A DNA stretch of 64,000 nucleotides from an uncultured Gammaproteobacteria bacterium (GTDB taxonomy: Bacteria; Pseudomonadota; Gammaproteobacteria; UBA4575), in the NCBI GenBank assembly GCA_951812785.1, contig OX638335.1:1205501-1269500 (forward strand), given 5' to 3'. The first letter of the stretch is position 1, and each line of letters starts with the position of its first letter. The translations under genes were made by a program, and so were the position numbers. The notes under the pieces were generated by a model. It searched no databases, was not told where the DNA came from, and was given only the letters and a program-made list of their open reading frames with translations. Below, piece by piece: positions 38,860-51,415 of the stretch.

Positions 38860-39721
38860 TCAGATCCTTTCGATGATCTCAATCCCCATCGGCATAGATT
38901 CTTTTTCAACCTTGATTTCATAGTCAGTAAATGAACGCGCCACCGTAGACTGATCACGCTTTTTAATAACCACTAGATCAAAGAGTGTGTGTGACGGGGC
39001 TTTCCCCAACTTACTGTCATGTTTGAACACGATCAATCTTCGTGATGTCATGCTGCCTGCGGGTCTAGCAGCCGACTGATCAAATTGAAAGGCGTTTTCC
39101 AGTGACTGGAAAAGTAACTCAAGGTCATTGTTATCAAAGCCGGTTCTGGGCAAGGAAGGGGTTGACGAAGCCATAAGCACGGTACAGGCCGTAGGGAACC
39201 GTAAATTTACGCCCCATGGTGCGTTCCTTTTCCTGGTCTTTTTCGTTAGTCACAGAAGAACGGGTGATGGCATGCTCGCTGGAAACGATAGGGTCAATGG
39301 AGCGAGAAAAGGATAGTTGCACCGGCCCACGCACCTGTCCGCAATTGACACCAGTAGACATCACAGCGCCGAACGCTCGCACATCATAATAGTGTTTGCA
39401 CATCCACGCAGTGGCTTTCTCTTTAATTTCTGCCTTAACTTTTTTGGACGGTTCTTCACCAATCTCTGTGTAGGCTTCTTCGTGCTGCTGATTATGCACG
39501 ACACCTTCTGTAAAGTAGATTGCTTGTCCCTCAACCTGTTCACTAGTCATGGCGACAAAGTTGCGAATCTTGCGCTTCAGGCAGACATCGGTCACCAGAC
39601 CTTGACCGGTTTCGGCATCTACCCGCGGCAGGTTTCCGGCATCGGGGTCACCGTTGGGGTTGGCGTCCTGACAGTCGAAAAGATAGATAAAATCATAACG
39701 ATGGTTGATAGCAATGCTCAT
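38860..39721 (-). pseudogene. cas7: Cas7 (Csd2) backbone subunit, frameshifted
   Basis: ATG at 39721 starts the frame two bases after the cas8c stop. It reads to [11 protein letters not shown] and then stops at 39134; the rest of Cas7 ([20 protein letters not shown] onwards) is in another frame ending at 38860. The break is at about 39145-39150, where CAGAACCGG would be in frame with one A fewer or two bases more. The N-terminal part has the [15 protein letters not shown] and CLKRKIRN motifs of Csd2. Cas7 forms the crRNA-binding backbone of Cascade; without it interference fails. Sequencing error, true decay or programmed shifting are all possible. Confidence 0.92.
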
Positions 39722-39723
39722 GG

Positions 39724-41607
39724 TCAAAGGTCCTTAATAGTATCTTTATTCAAAGGTGTTTCTTCGGTTCCGCTGGCCGGATCATCAGCTTGTTTACCCT
39801 TGGGGATGAAAAAATACTGTCGCTGATGGTAATAGCCAATGGCAAACAAGCCTTGGTCTGCCAGCCCCAATTGACTTGGATAATCATCCAGCAAGACATG
39901 AATGGATTGTACAAGCTGTTCACGGGAAATTTTGACTGGTGTTTCCAGCTTGGCCAGATGATGTTGATAGGTTCGCAAAATGCGCGGAAAAACGCTTCCC
40001 GGCGTTGCCGAGGCACTGCTGTAATAGCGTTCCCGTAGCCCGGCGTTAATTTCTCGGCCAAGCGCGTCTTCCTGGGTTTTTTGCAGGGCGGCAAACAGAC
40101 GCCCCAACAAATAAGCTGGGTCAGTACGTTCCGTATTCAGGCTCATATCAATTGTCCTCTTAAGATTCCGTGTCAGCACCGCCTTGAGAATAGCAGCTTT
40201 CAGGTAAGTGATCTTCTCTCCGGCGCGAATTCGGGTAATGATACCATTCAACAAGGTCATCGGGTAGGGAGTCCCCTGAAGAATGGCGTGCATGAGTTGC
40301 CCACCGAGTATCGGGGAAATATCATCCTTTCGGGCCGTTTCGGCCAGCAAGCGCTCGGCGGAAGGAAACTCCGGTTCATGGTAGCGATCGGCATCGGGAT
40401 GACGATAGAGTGCCAGCAATTCGAAATGCCCTCGCAGCCGCTCGAGTAATTCCCGAATGGTACACACATGCCAGAAACGCACTGCAAGGCGGCTTTTGTT
40501 GCCAGACAACCCAAGGATATAAAACCGGGTGTCGGGGTCATCTTCAAGTACATCGAAACCCCCTCCGCCACCTCGGCGTAACGTGTTAAGGAAGGCGTCG
40601 AGTCTGTCTTGCATTAGGCCATCTTCTTCTGTGTTCAATTCTCCATCTGCTTCTTTAACATCAACATCGCCCCTAAAAAACGAAGCGAACAGGCTTTCCG
40701 TTTTTGTCGCACGTTCCGTCCAGAAAACCGTGGTGGCATCACCAATCTTCATGCGGTGGCGCTTGTTTTGCGGGCCATCCAACAGGGCATTCAGGGCCTT
40801 GCCGTAATGGGATACCACCGTCGTTGCCACTGGCGCGTTGTAGGATTGATCTTTGGCGTAGGATTCAAAAGATGGCTGATTAAAAGAGGCCAGCTTGGCT
40901 CCGCTAGGTGCGGCCCCGGCCACACCTTTCACGGCCGGTTCATGTAATCGGGCAATGGTGTCTTGCCTGCCGGTTGCTAAACAGATACCCGTTTGCTCTT
41001 TCGTCATGCTTACCTGTCTATTTTTTTCATACCACTGTTTGAATGCTTCGGTATCGTGGACGTATTCCCTGCTCGCAATGATACGGAAAACGCCATTGCC
41101 AGTGGTGGCGAAATTATCAAGCTTTGCTATCCATTGCGCGTTAATATCACTGGGATTCCACTGTTCCAGGAACCGGCAAACAGCACTGAATGGAGGCGTA
41201 TTGATTTGATTTTCCAACGCCAGATGATGTTTCCGGGTAGCAGTAAAGGTTTCCTGTGCTCGCTTCTGTTTTTTGCCCGTCTCTTCCGTGTTGCTGAGGT
41301 CAGGTGTTTTGTAACCAAGCAAATACCCGGCATTATCCCAAAGCGTACAAGGATTGATGCCGGAACCCGAGGGTTTGGTTTTACCCGGCACGGGTACCTG
41401 CATCAGTCTGTGGGTTGTGTTGGTTTTTCCAGATTTGAGCGTTGTGGCAACCGGCTGTCGGGCATCTTGGATATCATGCAGGTAACCGTCCTCTTCCAGC
41501 ACGATACAAAAGCTGACTTTCTGGATCGACCAGCCAGTTGGTGCAATGCCGTACTTCTCATCTCCGATAAGTCGGTCATAAAGCGTGTTCAGTGCAGGCA
41601 GGATCAT
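39724..41607 (-). CDS. cas8c: Cas8c (Csd1) large subunit
   Basis: 627 residues, slightly longer than the family's usual 570-600. The start [16 protein letters not shown] and the [10 protein letters not shown] region are typical of Csd1. In Cascade I-C it recognises the PAM and supplies the small subunit from an internal start. It begins two bases after the cas5c stop and is followed two bases later by cas7. The C-terminal end is hydrophilic and Asp/Lys-rich. Confidence 0.94.
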   Translation of the reverse strand: MILPALNTLYDRLIGDEKYGIAPTGWSIQKVSFCIVLEEDGYLHDIQDARQPVATTLKSGKTNTTHRLMQVPVPGKTKPSGSGINPCTLWDNAGYLLGYKTPDLSNTEETGKKQKRAQETFTATRKHHLALENQINTPPFSAVCRFLEQWNPSDINAQWIAKLDNFATTGNGVFRIIASREYVHDTEAFKQWYEKNRQVSMTKEQTGICLATGRQDTIARLHEPAVKGVAGAAPSGAKLASFNQPSFESYAKDQSYNAPVATTVVSHYGKALNALLDGPQNKRHRMKIGDATTVFWTERATKTESLFASFFRGDVDVKEADGELNTEEDGLMQDRLDAFLNTLRRGGGGGFDVLEDDPDTRFYILGLSGNKSRLAVRFWHVCTIRELLERLRGHFELLALYRHPDADRYHEPEFPSAERLLAETARKDDISPILGGQLMHAILQGTPYPMTLLNGIITRIRAGEKITYLKAAILKAVLTRNLKRTIDMSLNTERTDPAYLLGRLFAALQKTQEDALGREINAGLRERYYSSASATPGSVFPRILRTYQHHLAKLETPVKISREQLVQSIHVLLDDYPSQLGLADQGLFAIGYYHQRQYFFIPKGKQADDPASGTEETPLNKDTIKDL

Positions 41608-41609
41608 AT

Positions 41610-42293
41610 TCAGGTGACCGTCAGTTCGACCGGTGGTACTTCAATGATGCCTTTTTTCATTTCCGCGCGGAAAAAGTGTGCAGTAGTATCCCTGACTTCT
41701 TTCGTATCGGGATCCTGATCGTACGCCAGGTCATGCAACATAAATCCAAAGTCCTTGTCGCGTTCGCGCTCATCAAGTTTACAGGTAGGCATTTCGTGCT
41801 CAACCAGACTAAAATCTGCTGGAAACTCGCGACAACCCAGATAAGGGTGGTGAAAGTACTGCCCAAGCCTCGCCCGGCGCATGAATATATCCAAGTGTTT
41901 GCCCGCGCAGACCTGTTCGGCGTATTCCTCACCGCCTGGCTCAAAACGGCGAGATAGAACAATAAAGTGCGCCTCAATAGCATAAGCGACATCGCGCAAT
42001 ACCAGTGAGGCACGCTGCTGGCGTTGGTCAGTGACATTGATGCGGTCTGGTTTATCTGTCGCTGGAATTTTGTTGCTGATTTCGTTGCGCCGAATGCTGG
42101 TAAAACGAATCGGCTTAAGCACATGAATCTTGTCAATGACCCAACGTATTTGAGGCTTCCAGTATATCGCTTCCAGCACCCCGCGCGCTGCCGAAGGGGT
42201 CATGACGTCATAAGATACGCGTTCTGCTTTCATCTCCGGGCGGGTAAAACAGGCGAGCTCGCCCCACACATGTAATTTTATGCCATACGCCAT
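41610..42293 (-). CDS. cas5c: Cas5c (Cas5d) crRNA-processing nuclease
   Basis: 227 residues from ATG at 42293 ([20 protein letters not shown]), 13 bp after cas3; the longer upstream frame runs through the cas3 end and lacks homology. In type I-C this protein replaces Cas6 and cuts the repeat. Conserved features include [20 protein letters not shown]. It remains bound to the 5' handle of the crRNA. Confidence 0.95.
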   Translation of the reverse strand: MAYGIKLHVWGELACFTRPEMKAERVSYDVMTPSAARGVLEAIYWKPQIRWVIDKIHVLKPIRFTSIRRNEISNKIPATDKPDRINVTDQRQQRASLVLRDVAYAIEAHFIVLSRRFEPGGEEYAEQVCAGKHLDIFMRRARLGQYFHHPYLGCREFPADFSLVEHEMPTCKLDERERDKDFGFMLHDLAYDQDPDTKEVRDTTAHFFRAEMKKGIIEVPPVELTVT

Positions 42294-42306
42294 TTTCGCA
42301 ATATAT

Positions 42307-44682
42307 CTACCATATCGAATCCCGCAGCGCGAGTATAACATCTTCTTTGGTATGCAATCCATACTCTGGCGAGTAATGCGATGTACATGCCAAAACGAAA
42401 AAGCGTTCATCATGCAGTGAATAAAGCACACCCGCATCCCTTAATTGGCGATGCTGCCACTCGGGTATATTGACCGTATACCGCTGTAACTTTCGTGCGA
42501 TGGTGCGTAACTTCTGGGGATCGTGGGCGTTCTCTAACTCCTTAGCTAAGCGCGGTGCCCCCTCGTATGGGACAAGAACCGGCAAGGAGTGATCATCATC
42601 GATCAGGTGGAAGTTTTGTGCGCAAGTCCTGAATTTAAAGCGTAGAAAATCCTCTTCTCGGGTGATTTTGCTTGGCCAGCAACCGAGAATGTCTTTGTTG
42701 TCTGTATGAGACCCATTCTTCCAATAATACAAGCGGAAATATTCTTCGATGCGATCCAAACCAAGCGGATCTCCGACTGTTTGACTCAACACCTCGCCAG
42801 CGGTTTCAGCACTGTTGCGGATAATCCCTGGCGGTGCGGATTCATCTGGTGTGAAAATAATCATCTGCCCACCTGGACTGCCTTGGCGCTGCGTTAGCGT
42901 GCCTTCCCTATCGCAACGACCGGCCGCTTGGGCGATGCTGTCCAAGCCAGCCATGGCGCGATACACAACCGGGAAGTCGATGTCTACTCCCGCCTCAATC
43001 AATTGAGTGGCAATCAGGCGAACGGGCTTTCCGGCCTCTAAGGCATTCTTGATTTCAGCCAGCCTGCTCTTGCGGTGTTCCGGACACATCAACGTCGAAA
43101 GGTGATAGCGGTGATCATCATCAGGCAGAAGATCAAACACTTCTCTGGCGTGCCGCCGCGTATTGACAATGCACAAAACTTGGCGGTGTTCAGCTAGTTT
43201 GGCGGCCAGCGTAACGTTGTTAAGGCGAGTTCGCAGATTTTCGCATTTGACTCGCCTCAAGGCCCGATAAAACTTGCCTGGATCAGGAATGATTTCTTTG
43301 GGTTGTTCGATGCCAATGCTGAATTCAGCATTACTTTCAATGGCAGGTTGGGTGGCAGTGCAAAGTACCACCGATGTGCCGTAACTCTTGACCAGTTGTT
43401 CCAGTGTACGCAAACAGGGATCCAGGTATCCCACCGGAAGGTTCTGGGCTTCGTCCAGAATGACAACAGACCGGGCAATATTGTGGAGTTTGCGGCAACG
43501 GGAAGGTCGATTGGCATGCAGCGATTCAAAAAATTGCACATTAGTGGTGACGATAATGCGGGCATCCCAGTTCTCTGCCGCTAACCGAGACCAGGTACTT
43601 TGCTTATCTTCGTCCGCGCCGAAATTAGAATGATGTTCAAGTACAACCTCGGGGCCAAACTGTGCCAGCGCCTCTCTAAATACCTTGGCGTTCTGTTCGA
43701 TGATGGAGGTATAGGGTATGACATAGATGACCCGGCGCAGGTTGTGCTTGCGAGCATGAGCCAGCGCAAACGCCAATGAAGATAGCGTTTTACCACCTCC
43801 GGTGGGCACCGTCAGACTAAAAAAGCCGGGTTGTTCAGGCGCTGCTTGCAGACACTTATTGTAAATTTGTTCGCGTATTTGATTGACAGGGGACCTCGCC
43901 GCCTTGTTTTGCAGGGCAATGATGTACATTTTCAGGCTTTTTTCAAGCTTGAGCATGGGCGGCAAGCATTTTGTTCTCGCTGTTTTTTTTTCAGGTGACA
44001 TAAAGGATTCAGTCGCCAGAAAGTCGGCATCCACGAGCGTGGAAAAGAGCATGCGCATAAAGAAAGACAGGTTAAGCCCTTCGTGTTTACCGCCTGTACA
44101 TAGGATTCTCTCGTTTAATTCGCTCGAGAAATTGAGCAGTGATTCAGGTGCGTTGCCTTGGTAGGCAGGGATATCTTTTTTTAGTCGGCTCTCCAGAGAT
44201 GCCTCTGAGGCTGCTGCGATACCGTCGGCAAGCCCTGCATGGTGTCCGGCGATCAGATAGCTAAATAAATAGCCGTAATTTTCAATTGTCTTGTGAGCAT
44301 GTTGTGCGCCAGCAGTGGCATGATCAACCCTACCCTTGATTTCGCCTTCGTGAGATCCACTACCTGGTTGCCGGATATAATCTTGAAACGCATCGGAATA
44401 CTTACCAAGGTCGTGCCAGAGACCTACCAGAGAACCCCATGCACGGACGCTCTCTGCACTGTGCAGGTCTCTCGCGAACATGTCCTCTGCAAAGCCTGCT
44501 GACCAGTAGGCCACTTTGTTCAAATGGCCATGGTCTGGTTTGAATGTTTTGCAATGCTCACAAGTGAGCATTGAACACTCGTCCGCGTTCTGCCCCAACG
44601 GTGTAAATAATGGCTCCCATTCATCCTCGGGAGATACGCCGCTATTGAGCTGAGGCTTGCTGTGGGCAAAATAGCGTTTCAT
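42307..44682 (-). CDS. cas3: Cas3 helicase-nuclease
   Basis: 791 residues from ATG at 44682 ([20 protein letters not shown]). An N-terminal HD nuclease ([12 protein letters not shown] with His90-Asp91), a superfamily-2 helicase with Walker [13 protein letters not shown] and Walker [12 protein letters not shown], and motif [11 protein letters not shown]. It is recruited to R-loops made by Cascade and degrades the target strand. It is the first gene of the leftward cas operon. Confidence 0.96.
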   Translation of the reverse strand: MKRYFAHSKPQLNSGVSPEDEWEPLFTPLGQNADECSMLTCEHCKTFKPDHGHLNKVAYWSAGFAEDMFARDLHSAESVRAWGSLVGLWHDLGKYSDAFQDYIRQPGSGSHEGEIKGRVDHATAGAQHAHKTIENYGYLFSYLIAGHHAGLADGIAAASEASLESRLKKDIPAYQGNAPESLLNFSSELNERILCTGGKHEGLNLSFFMRMLFSTLVDADFLATESFMSPEKKTARTKCLPPMLKLEKSLKMYIIALQNKAARSPVNQIREQIYNKCLQAAPEQPGFFSLTVPTGGGKTLSSLAFALAHARKHNLRRVIYVIPYTSIIEQNAKVFREALAQFGPEVVLEHHSNFGADEDKQSTWSRLAAENWDARIIVTTNVQFFESLHANRPSRCRKLHNIARSVVILDEAQNLPVGYLDPCLRTLEQLVKSYGTSVVLCTATQPAIESNAEFSIGIEQPKEIIPDPGKFYRALRRVKCENLRTRLNNVTLAAKLAEHRQVLCIVNTRRHAREVFDLLPDDDHRYHLSTLMCPEHRKSRLAEIKNALEAGKPVRLIATQLIEAGVDIDFPVVYRAMAGLDSIAQAAGRCDREGTLTQRQGSPGGQMIIFTPDESAPPGIIRNSAETAGEVLSQTVGDPLGLDRIEEYFRLYYWKNGSHTDNKDILGCWPSKITREEDFLRFKFRTCAQNFHLIDDDHSLPVLVPYEGAPRLAKELENAHDPQKLRTIARKLQRYTVNIPEWQHRQLRDAGVLYSLHDERFFVLACTSHYSPEYGLHTKEDVILALRDSIW

Positions 44683-44836
44683 TAGGTAAAGCCTTGAATT
44701 GATTTTGGGAATTATTATTGGTGAATAGTAGCGCCTGAACAGTTGAATTTGCAAGAAGAGCAGCATAAAGTTTCATTCAATCTCATCGAAGTAATGGTTC
44801 TAAAAATGGGGAAAGGTCAGCATCAATAATTGTAGT

Positions 44837-44862
44837 TAGTTCAGACCCGATCTGACAATTAG
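44837..44862 (+). repeat. IS481-type end, right direct repeat flanking CRISPR-Cas
   Basis: Identical over 26 bp to 35577-35602 in the same orientation. The match to the inverse copy at 51302-51327 continues for about 70 bp more, up to roughly 44937. Confidence 0.95.
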
Positions 44863-45422
44863 CAATCCGCAAGGGTTGCAAACAAGAGAGTTACCCGTTT
44901 TGATAAAGGTGTTGAAATCTTTAAATCAAAACTAAAAGAAAGATATTGCTCGTGTGGTGTTAGCACAAGTTTTTCTCTACCAAACGCATTTTCTAGATAA
45001 CTAGACCATTCATATTCGCCGGGTGTTTTCATCATGTCAGCCGTTACTAGGTTTAACTCTATATAACGCATACATGTAAATAAATATTTCTCGCTATCAA
45101 CTAAACTTGCTTTAAATCGACTTTCCCACAGTGTGCCACAACGACCAAATTGGTAATTAATGTAAGGAACATAATGTCTACCAACATACTGCATTGCCAA
45201 ACTAATTCCTTGTTGAAATTTTGGCGTTATTATCAAATGCACATGATTTGTCATTACTACATAGGCATACAAAAGACAGTCGTAACGATTAAGTGCTTCA
45301 CTTAAGCATTGAAGGTAAGCTTGATAATTTTCACGTTCAAAGAATATTGGCTCGCGATTGTTACCTCGTTGAATAATATGGCATGAAACACTAGGCAGGA
45401 AAAAACGAGGTTTTCGAGGCAT
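44859..45422 (-). CDS. REP-associated tyrosine transposase (RAYT), IS200-like Y1 fold
   Basis: 187 residues. MPRKPRFFLPSVSCHIIQRG, then the HUH motif VMTNHVHLIITP and the catalytic region YIELNLVTADM. RAYTs act on REP palindromes in their genome and do not normally move as an IS. The last about 25 residues (DLKISTPLSKRVTLLFATLA onwards) are encoded by a segment also present upstream of the IS481 transposase at 51237-51300, so the native C-terminus has been replaced by an IS end. Confidence 0.87.
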   Translation of the reverse strand: MPRKPRFFLPSVSCHIIQRGNNREPIFFERENYQAYLQCLSEALNRYDCLLYAYVVMTNHVHLIITPKFQQGISLAMQYVGRHYVPYINYQFGRCGTLWESRFKASLVDSEKYLFTCMRYIELNLVTADMMKTPGEYEWSSYLENAFGREKLVLTPHEQYLSFSFDLKISTPLSKRVTLLFATLADC

Positions 45423-45522
45423 CTATATTTTTAAACATAGTTAAAAATATAGATTAGCAAGAACAACTACAAAACCTGGTTAAAATCGCACTTATCTACC
45501 TTAAAAAGGGCCTTGACTCCTT

Positions 45523-45918
45523 TTACTGGGAAACTGAGCTTAATTTTAAATGTTTAGAAAAGGGAATGAAGTCTCTGTCTGTGTAAAGTAGCGGTAACTT
45601 TTCTTCTATACAGAATGTGGCAATAATTATGTCCGCTGTCTTTCTAATAGTAATTCCCTTTTTCCTGAGTTTCCGATAGTGATTGGCAGCCTTAAGTGCA
45701 AGTTGTGTGCTTAGCATATTGTATTGGTGCAACCTAGCCAGACATTTTTTGGTGGTGTTCTAGTCTTTATCCAAATGAAAACCGCGTAATATTTCAAGAG
45801 CTATGAGGTCTCCAATAGCTACTTCTTGTTTGCCTAAGGCAATGTCTAAAATATTGGTTTCGGGGGTATTTTTACCATTAAAATAATCAATCCAGACACT
45901 GGTATCAACAATTATCAG
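45523..45918 (-). pseudogene. vapC: VapC-type PIN-domain toxin with lost start and nonsense codon
   Basis: One frame of 131 codons reads IIVDTSVWIDYFNG, then AIGDLIALEILRG, an in-frame TAG at codon 53 (45760-45762) and continues to KTADIIIATFCIEEKLPLLY TDRDF. The PIN-domain acidic residues (Asp in VDTSVW, Glu in LEILRG, Asp in TADIII and TDRDF) are kept. The position of ATG is CTG (45916-45918), overlapping the vapB stop. Two lesions suggest a dead toxin whose antitoxin remains. Confidence 0.8.
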
Positions 45919-46109
45919 TTATCAGTTCTCATATCATCAAGGTCACCTTCCCACTTAAGCTTACCTCTAAGGTTGCGTATGCTTTCTTGTTTTTTTAGTC
46001 TTATCAGGGTATTAAGTCCTTTTTCTACAACCTCTTTATTGGTTTGCAAACCAGTAGCCTTAAGAGCGTCCGCCATAAGCTTGTCGTCAATCACTATGTT
46101 TGTTCTCAT
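45915..46109 (-). CDS. vapB: VapB-type antitoxin
   Basis: 64 residues. The N-terminal RTNIVIDDKLMADALKATGL is the ribbon-helix-helix of the VapB (type II) antitoxins of this subfamily, and the C-terminus (LRGKLKWEGDLDDMR) is the toxin-binding tail. It should neutralise and co-repress vapC, which is broken just downstream, so it is now an orphan antitoxin. Confidence 0.88.
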   Translation of the reverse strand: MRTNIVIDDKLMADALKATGLQTNKEVVEKGLNTLIRLKKQESIRNLRGKLKWEGDLDDMRTDN

Positions 46110-46212
46110 GTTGACCTATGTGTATTAAACGTTAATATAATACACATTTTGGGTCAAAAATATAACAAGCGCAAACGCTCGGATCAATTTTACGCTGCGC
46201 TTCAAATTGCCC

Positions 46213-46278
46213 GGTGTTGCAGGCGTTATTACTGCAGGATTAGTGATTTTATACCGCAAGAAGAAGCTCTCTTCATAA
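46213..46278 (+). pseudogene. C-terminal remnant of a second EamA transporter
   Basis: GVAGVITAGLVILYRKKKLS then S and TAA: 22 codons that match the end of the EamA pseudogene at 33914 (VGAALIITAGLVILYSKKP) but are not identical at DNA level. No start or upstream part exists. A segment just before it (46165-46208, AACAAGCGCA...TGCGCTT) resembles half of an attC site. Confidence 0.55.
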
Positions 46279-46466
46279 AAATGTAATTCTCTTAGCTTGA
46301 AAATACCGTCTACGTTTCATATTTAGAGAACGTATTGCTCGATAGAACTGAGTCAAAAATAGTAATAAGCCCGCGACCTTACAAGTCGGTCAGACACAAT
46401 GCCTAAAAGCTGCGTCGTTCGTTCCTTACTATGCAGAGTCTCGTCAGTGAATTTGTCATTATGGCT

Positions 46467-46739
46467 CTAGTATTGATCGTAATGGCCACCTATAGCGAAT
46501 ATATAAATGGACGTGTCATTGAATCGATATATTAATCGGTCTTTTTGCGAGATTCGTCGAGACCAAAGTCCTGACAGATTATGTTTGAGTGGCTCAGGCC
46601 TACCTAATCCAGAGGTCAAATCTTCAGAGCGAAGCACTTCCTTGAGCAATTTACGGAGTGCTTTGTGCAATTGTGTGTCCTGCTCACGCAGCTTTTCGTA
46701 TTTCTCCCAGGTATTACCTTCAAACACCAGTGATTTCAT
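46467..46739 (-). CDS. yoeB: YoeB-family toxin
   Basis: 90 residues, full length for YoeB/Txe. Conserved ALRKLLKEVLRSEDLTSGLG, PEPLKHNLSGLWSRRIS and a C-terminal RLIYRF...HYDQY, including the catalytic Arg and His-Tyr. It cuts mRNA on the ribosome. It overlaps yefM by 20 bp on the same strand. Confidence 0.95.
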   Translation of the reverse strand: MKSLVFEGNTWEKYEKLREQDTQLHKALRKLLKEVLRSEDLTSGLGRPEPLKHNLSGLWSRRISQKDRLIYRFNDTSIYIFAIGGHYDQY

Positions 46740-46992
46740 TCAGTTCGTTATCTGTTGGTCTATATCCATTGTCATTACTATGTGTGTTCAGCGAATTTGC
46801 TATCTGTTGCATCAAATCACTATTTTGCAAAACGTAAAGGCTTTCCTGTTCGCGTTCCCAGTCTTCAGCACTCATCACGACAAAAGCCTCGCCCGCTCGG
46901 CGTGTTACCTTAATCGGTTCATGGGCACTAATTGCTTGTTCTACAAAGCTTCTCAGGTTGTCTCTAAACCGGTTTACGCTAATTGTTTCCAT
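46720..46992 (-). CDS. yefM: YefM-family antitoxin
   Basis: 90 residues. METISVNRFRDNLRSFVEQA and KVTRRAGEAFVVMSAEDWE are the Phd/YefM DNA-binding domain; the C-terminus is the disordered toxin-binding tail. It binds YoeB and its own promoter. It is the first gene of the pair. Confidence 0.95.
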   Translation of the reverse strand: METISVNRFRDNLRSFVEQAISAHEPIKVTRRAGEAFVVMSAEDWEREQESLYVLQNSDLMQQIANSLNTHSNDNGYRPTDNELNEITGV

Positions 46993-47056
46993 TTTTCACC
47001 TATTTATGTACTGTATTCCCGTACAATTGTAGTTGCGTTAGCTATAGCAAGTCAAA

Positions 47057-47270
47057 TCACTCGGATGCAGCTTGGTGATTCTCCAGATTTAACCCATACG
47101 CAAGCACCATAGAACAAACAACTTTCTCGCTGAATTGATCGTCAAGCGCATCAAGAACAAAACTTCTTCAATAGAATCATCTTTATGATATGCAACCCCG
47201 GTATAGAGGTTTGTTCTGATTCAAACTTTATGGGCTCTTTGATACCACGCAAAATATTTTTACAGATTTA
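47057..47270 (-). pseudogene. Degenerate coding remnant, unknown
   Basis: On the minus strand three frames join into one plausible protein: ILRGIKEPIKFESEQTS, TGVAYHKDDSIEEVLFL and DALDDQFSEKVVCSMVLAYG ending NLENHQAASE and TGA at 47057. Each junction is a frameshift. No family is recognised. This is weak evidence, based on protein-like composition only. Confidence 0.3.
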
Positions 47271-47301
47271 ATAGTGAATACTTACTCTTTGGTTATCAAG
47301 T

Positions 47302-50151
<2,850 letters not shown>

Positions 50152-50152
50152 T

Positions 50153-51332
50153 CTGTAGTAGCTCAGACCTGATCGTACCGTTACCGGTTATTGATAGGAG
50201 TCTGTCAGTTTAGATGTGAGCTAAATTCTTTTCAGCCCAAATCAATTTACCATCCATTAACCTGTCCATGGGTGTGCTACCACCGCCCATGTTGCCTTGA
50301 TGAGTGCGTTCATTGTGATCAGTTTCTATCCAGTTGTCTTGATCTTGTTGTCAATCCTCCCTGGTTGAGTACCGTTTTTTCCTGAAGGTAATTTGATAAA
50401 ACTCATTCAGAATGGTTTTATCAAAGCGCTCACAGGTGCCATGGGTTTGCGGTGATCAATGTCGTTAATGGCCAGGTATCACCGATCGTCATGATGCTCC
50501 ACGCGCCCACAAGATTCTGTGCCTCTGTCGGTTAAACTACGTAGCATCGGCAAGGCATGCTTTTCAAAAAACGGTAGCACCTCATCAAAGAGTAGGTCTG
50601 CGGCGGTAATCGGCGTCTTAGTCGTGTAGAGTGCCGCAAAGGCGATCTTGCTGTAGGTGTCTACGAACGTTTGCTGGTATAGCCGACCAACACCTTTGAG
50701 GTGGCCTAGGTAAAACGTATCCTGGCTGCCTAAGTCACCAGGATGTGCCGTGTCAATCTCACCACAGGCCTCGTCATCCTGTTTCTCAAGGGCGGCGATC
50801 TGTGCATCGCTTAAGATAATGCCATCCTTGGCAATTTCTTCTTCGAGTGCTTTGAGTCATTTCTTGAAGTGCTCTAGAGTATGGCGCAGCCAAACGCAAC
50901 GCACACCGCTACCAGCGATCAACACACCAGTTCATTGCTGCTTCGATGTCGCCCAACCGCGGGCTGTTCAATCGCTGACGTAACCCCTGCATGTGCTGTG
51001 GGTTCATCCACACGGTTTTTAACATCGGCTGTTCTACGACTCTTGTCAATCCGTGAGTCAATGCCACCTTCTTCAACCCGCTGTTGATAACGATAGAATG
51101 TGTCTCGCGACACCCCCATGACTTGACAGGCGCTAGATACGTTGCCCAGTTCTTCTGCTAAGTTGAGCAAGCCCGCCTTGTGTTTAATGATTGGATTGTT
51201 AGTATGAAGCATGAGAGTTACCTGCCTTTTTGGTTTGATTTAAAGATTTCAACACCTTTATCAAAACGGGTAACTCTCGCTTTTGCAACCCTTGCGGATT
51301 GCTAATTGTCAGATCGGGTCTGAACTATTACA
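50153..51332 (-). mobile_element. Degenerate IS481-family insertion sequence
   Basis: It abuts the purB stop. The left end CTGTAGTAGCTCAGACCTGATC and the inverse of the right end match at 18 of 22 positions. The minus-strand transposase is broken: an N-terminal helix-turn-helix frame (50919-51212, LLNLAEELGNVSSACQVMGV) is followed in other frames by the DDE core, including TFYLGHLKGVGRLYQQTFVD and LRSLTDRGTESCG. So it is a dead copy. Its right 95 bp are shared with 44837-44937. Confidence 0.85.
51302..51327 (-). repeat. IS481-type end, inverted copy
   Basis: Reverse complement of the 26-bp direct repeats at 35577 and 44837. Confidence 0.95.
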
Positions 51333-51415
51333 AATTATCGCTTGCTAAACATTAAAAATCAGTCGATAAGACAGCTAGGGACAGGTATCAAACGTCTTCA
51401 AACAGGAATAACAGT

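Noticed and set aside
38860-39180. Separate small gene downstream of cas7
   Set aside because: It continues Cas7 homology in another frame and has no start of its own.
46165-46208. Second attC site before the EamA remnant
   Set aside because: Only half of the expected structure is visible and no right core site follows.
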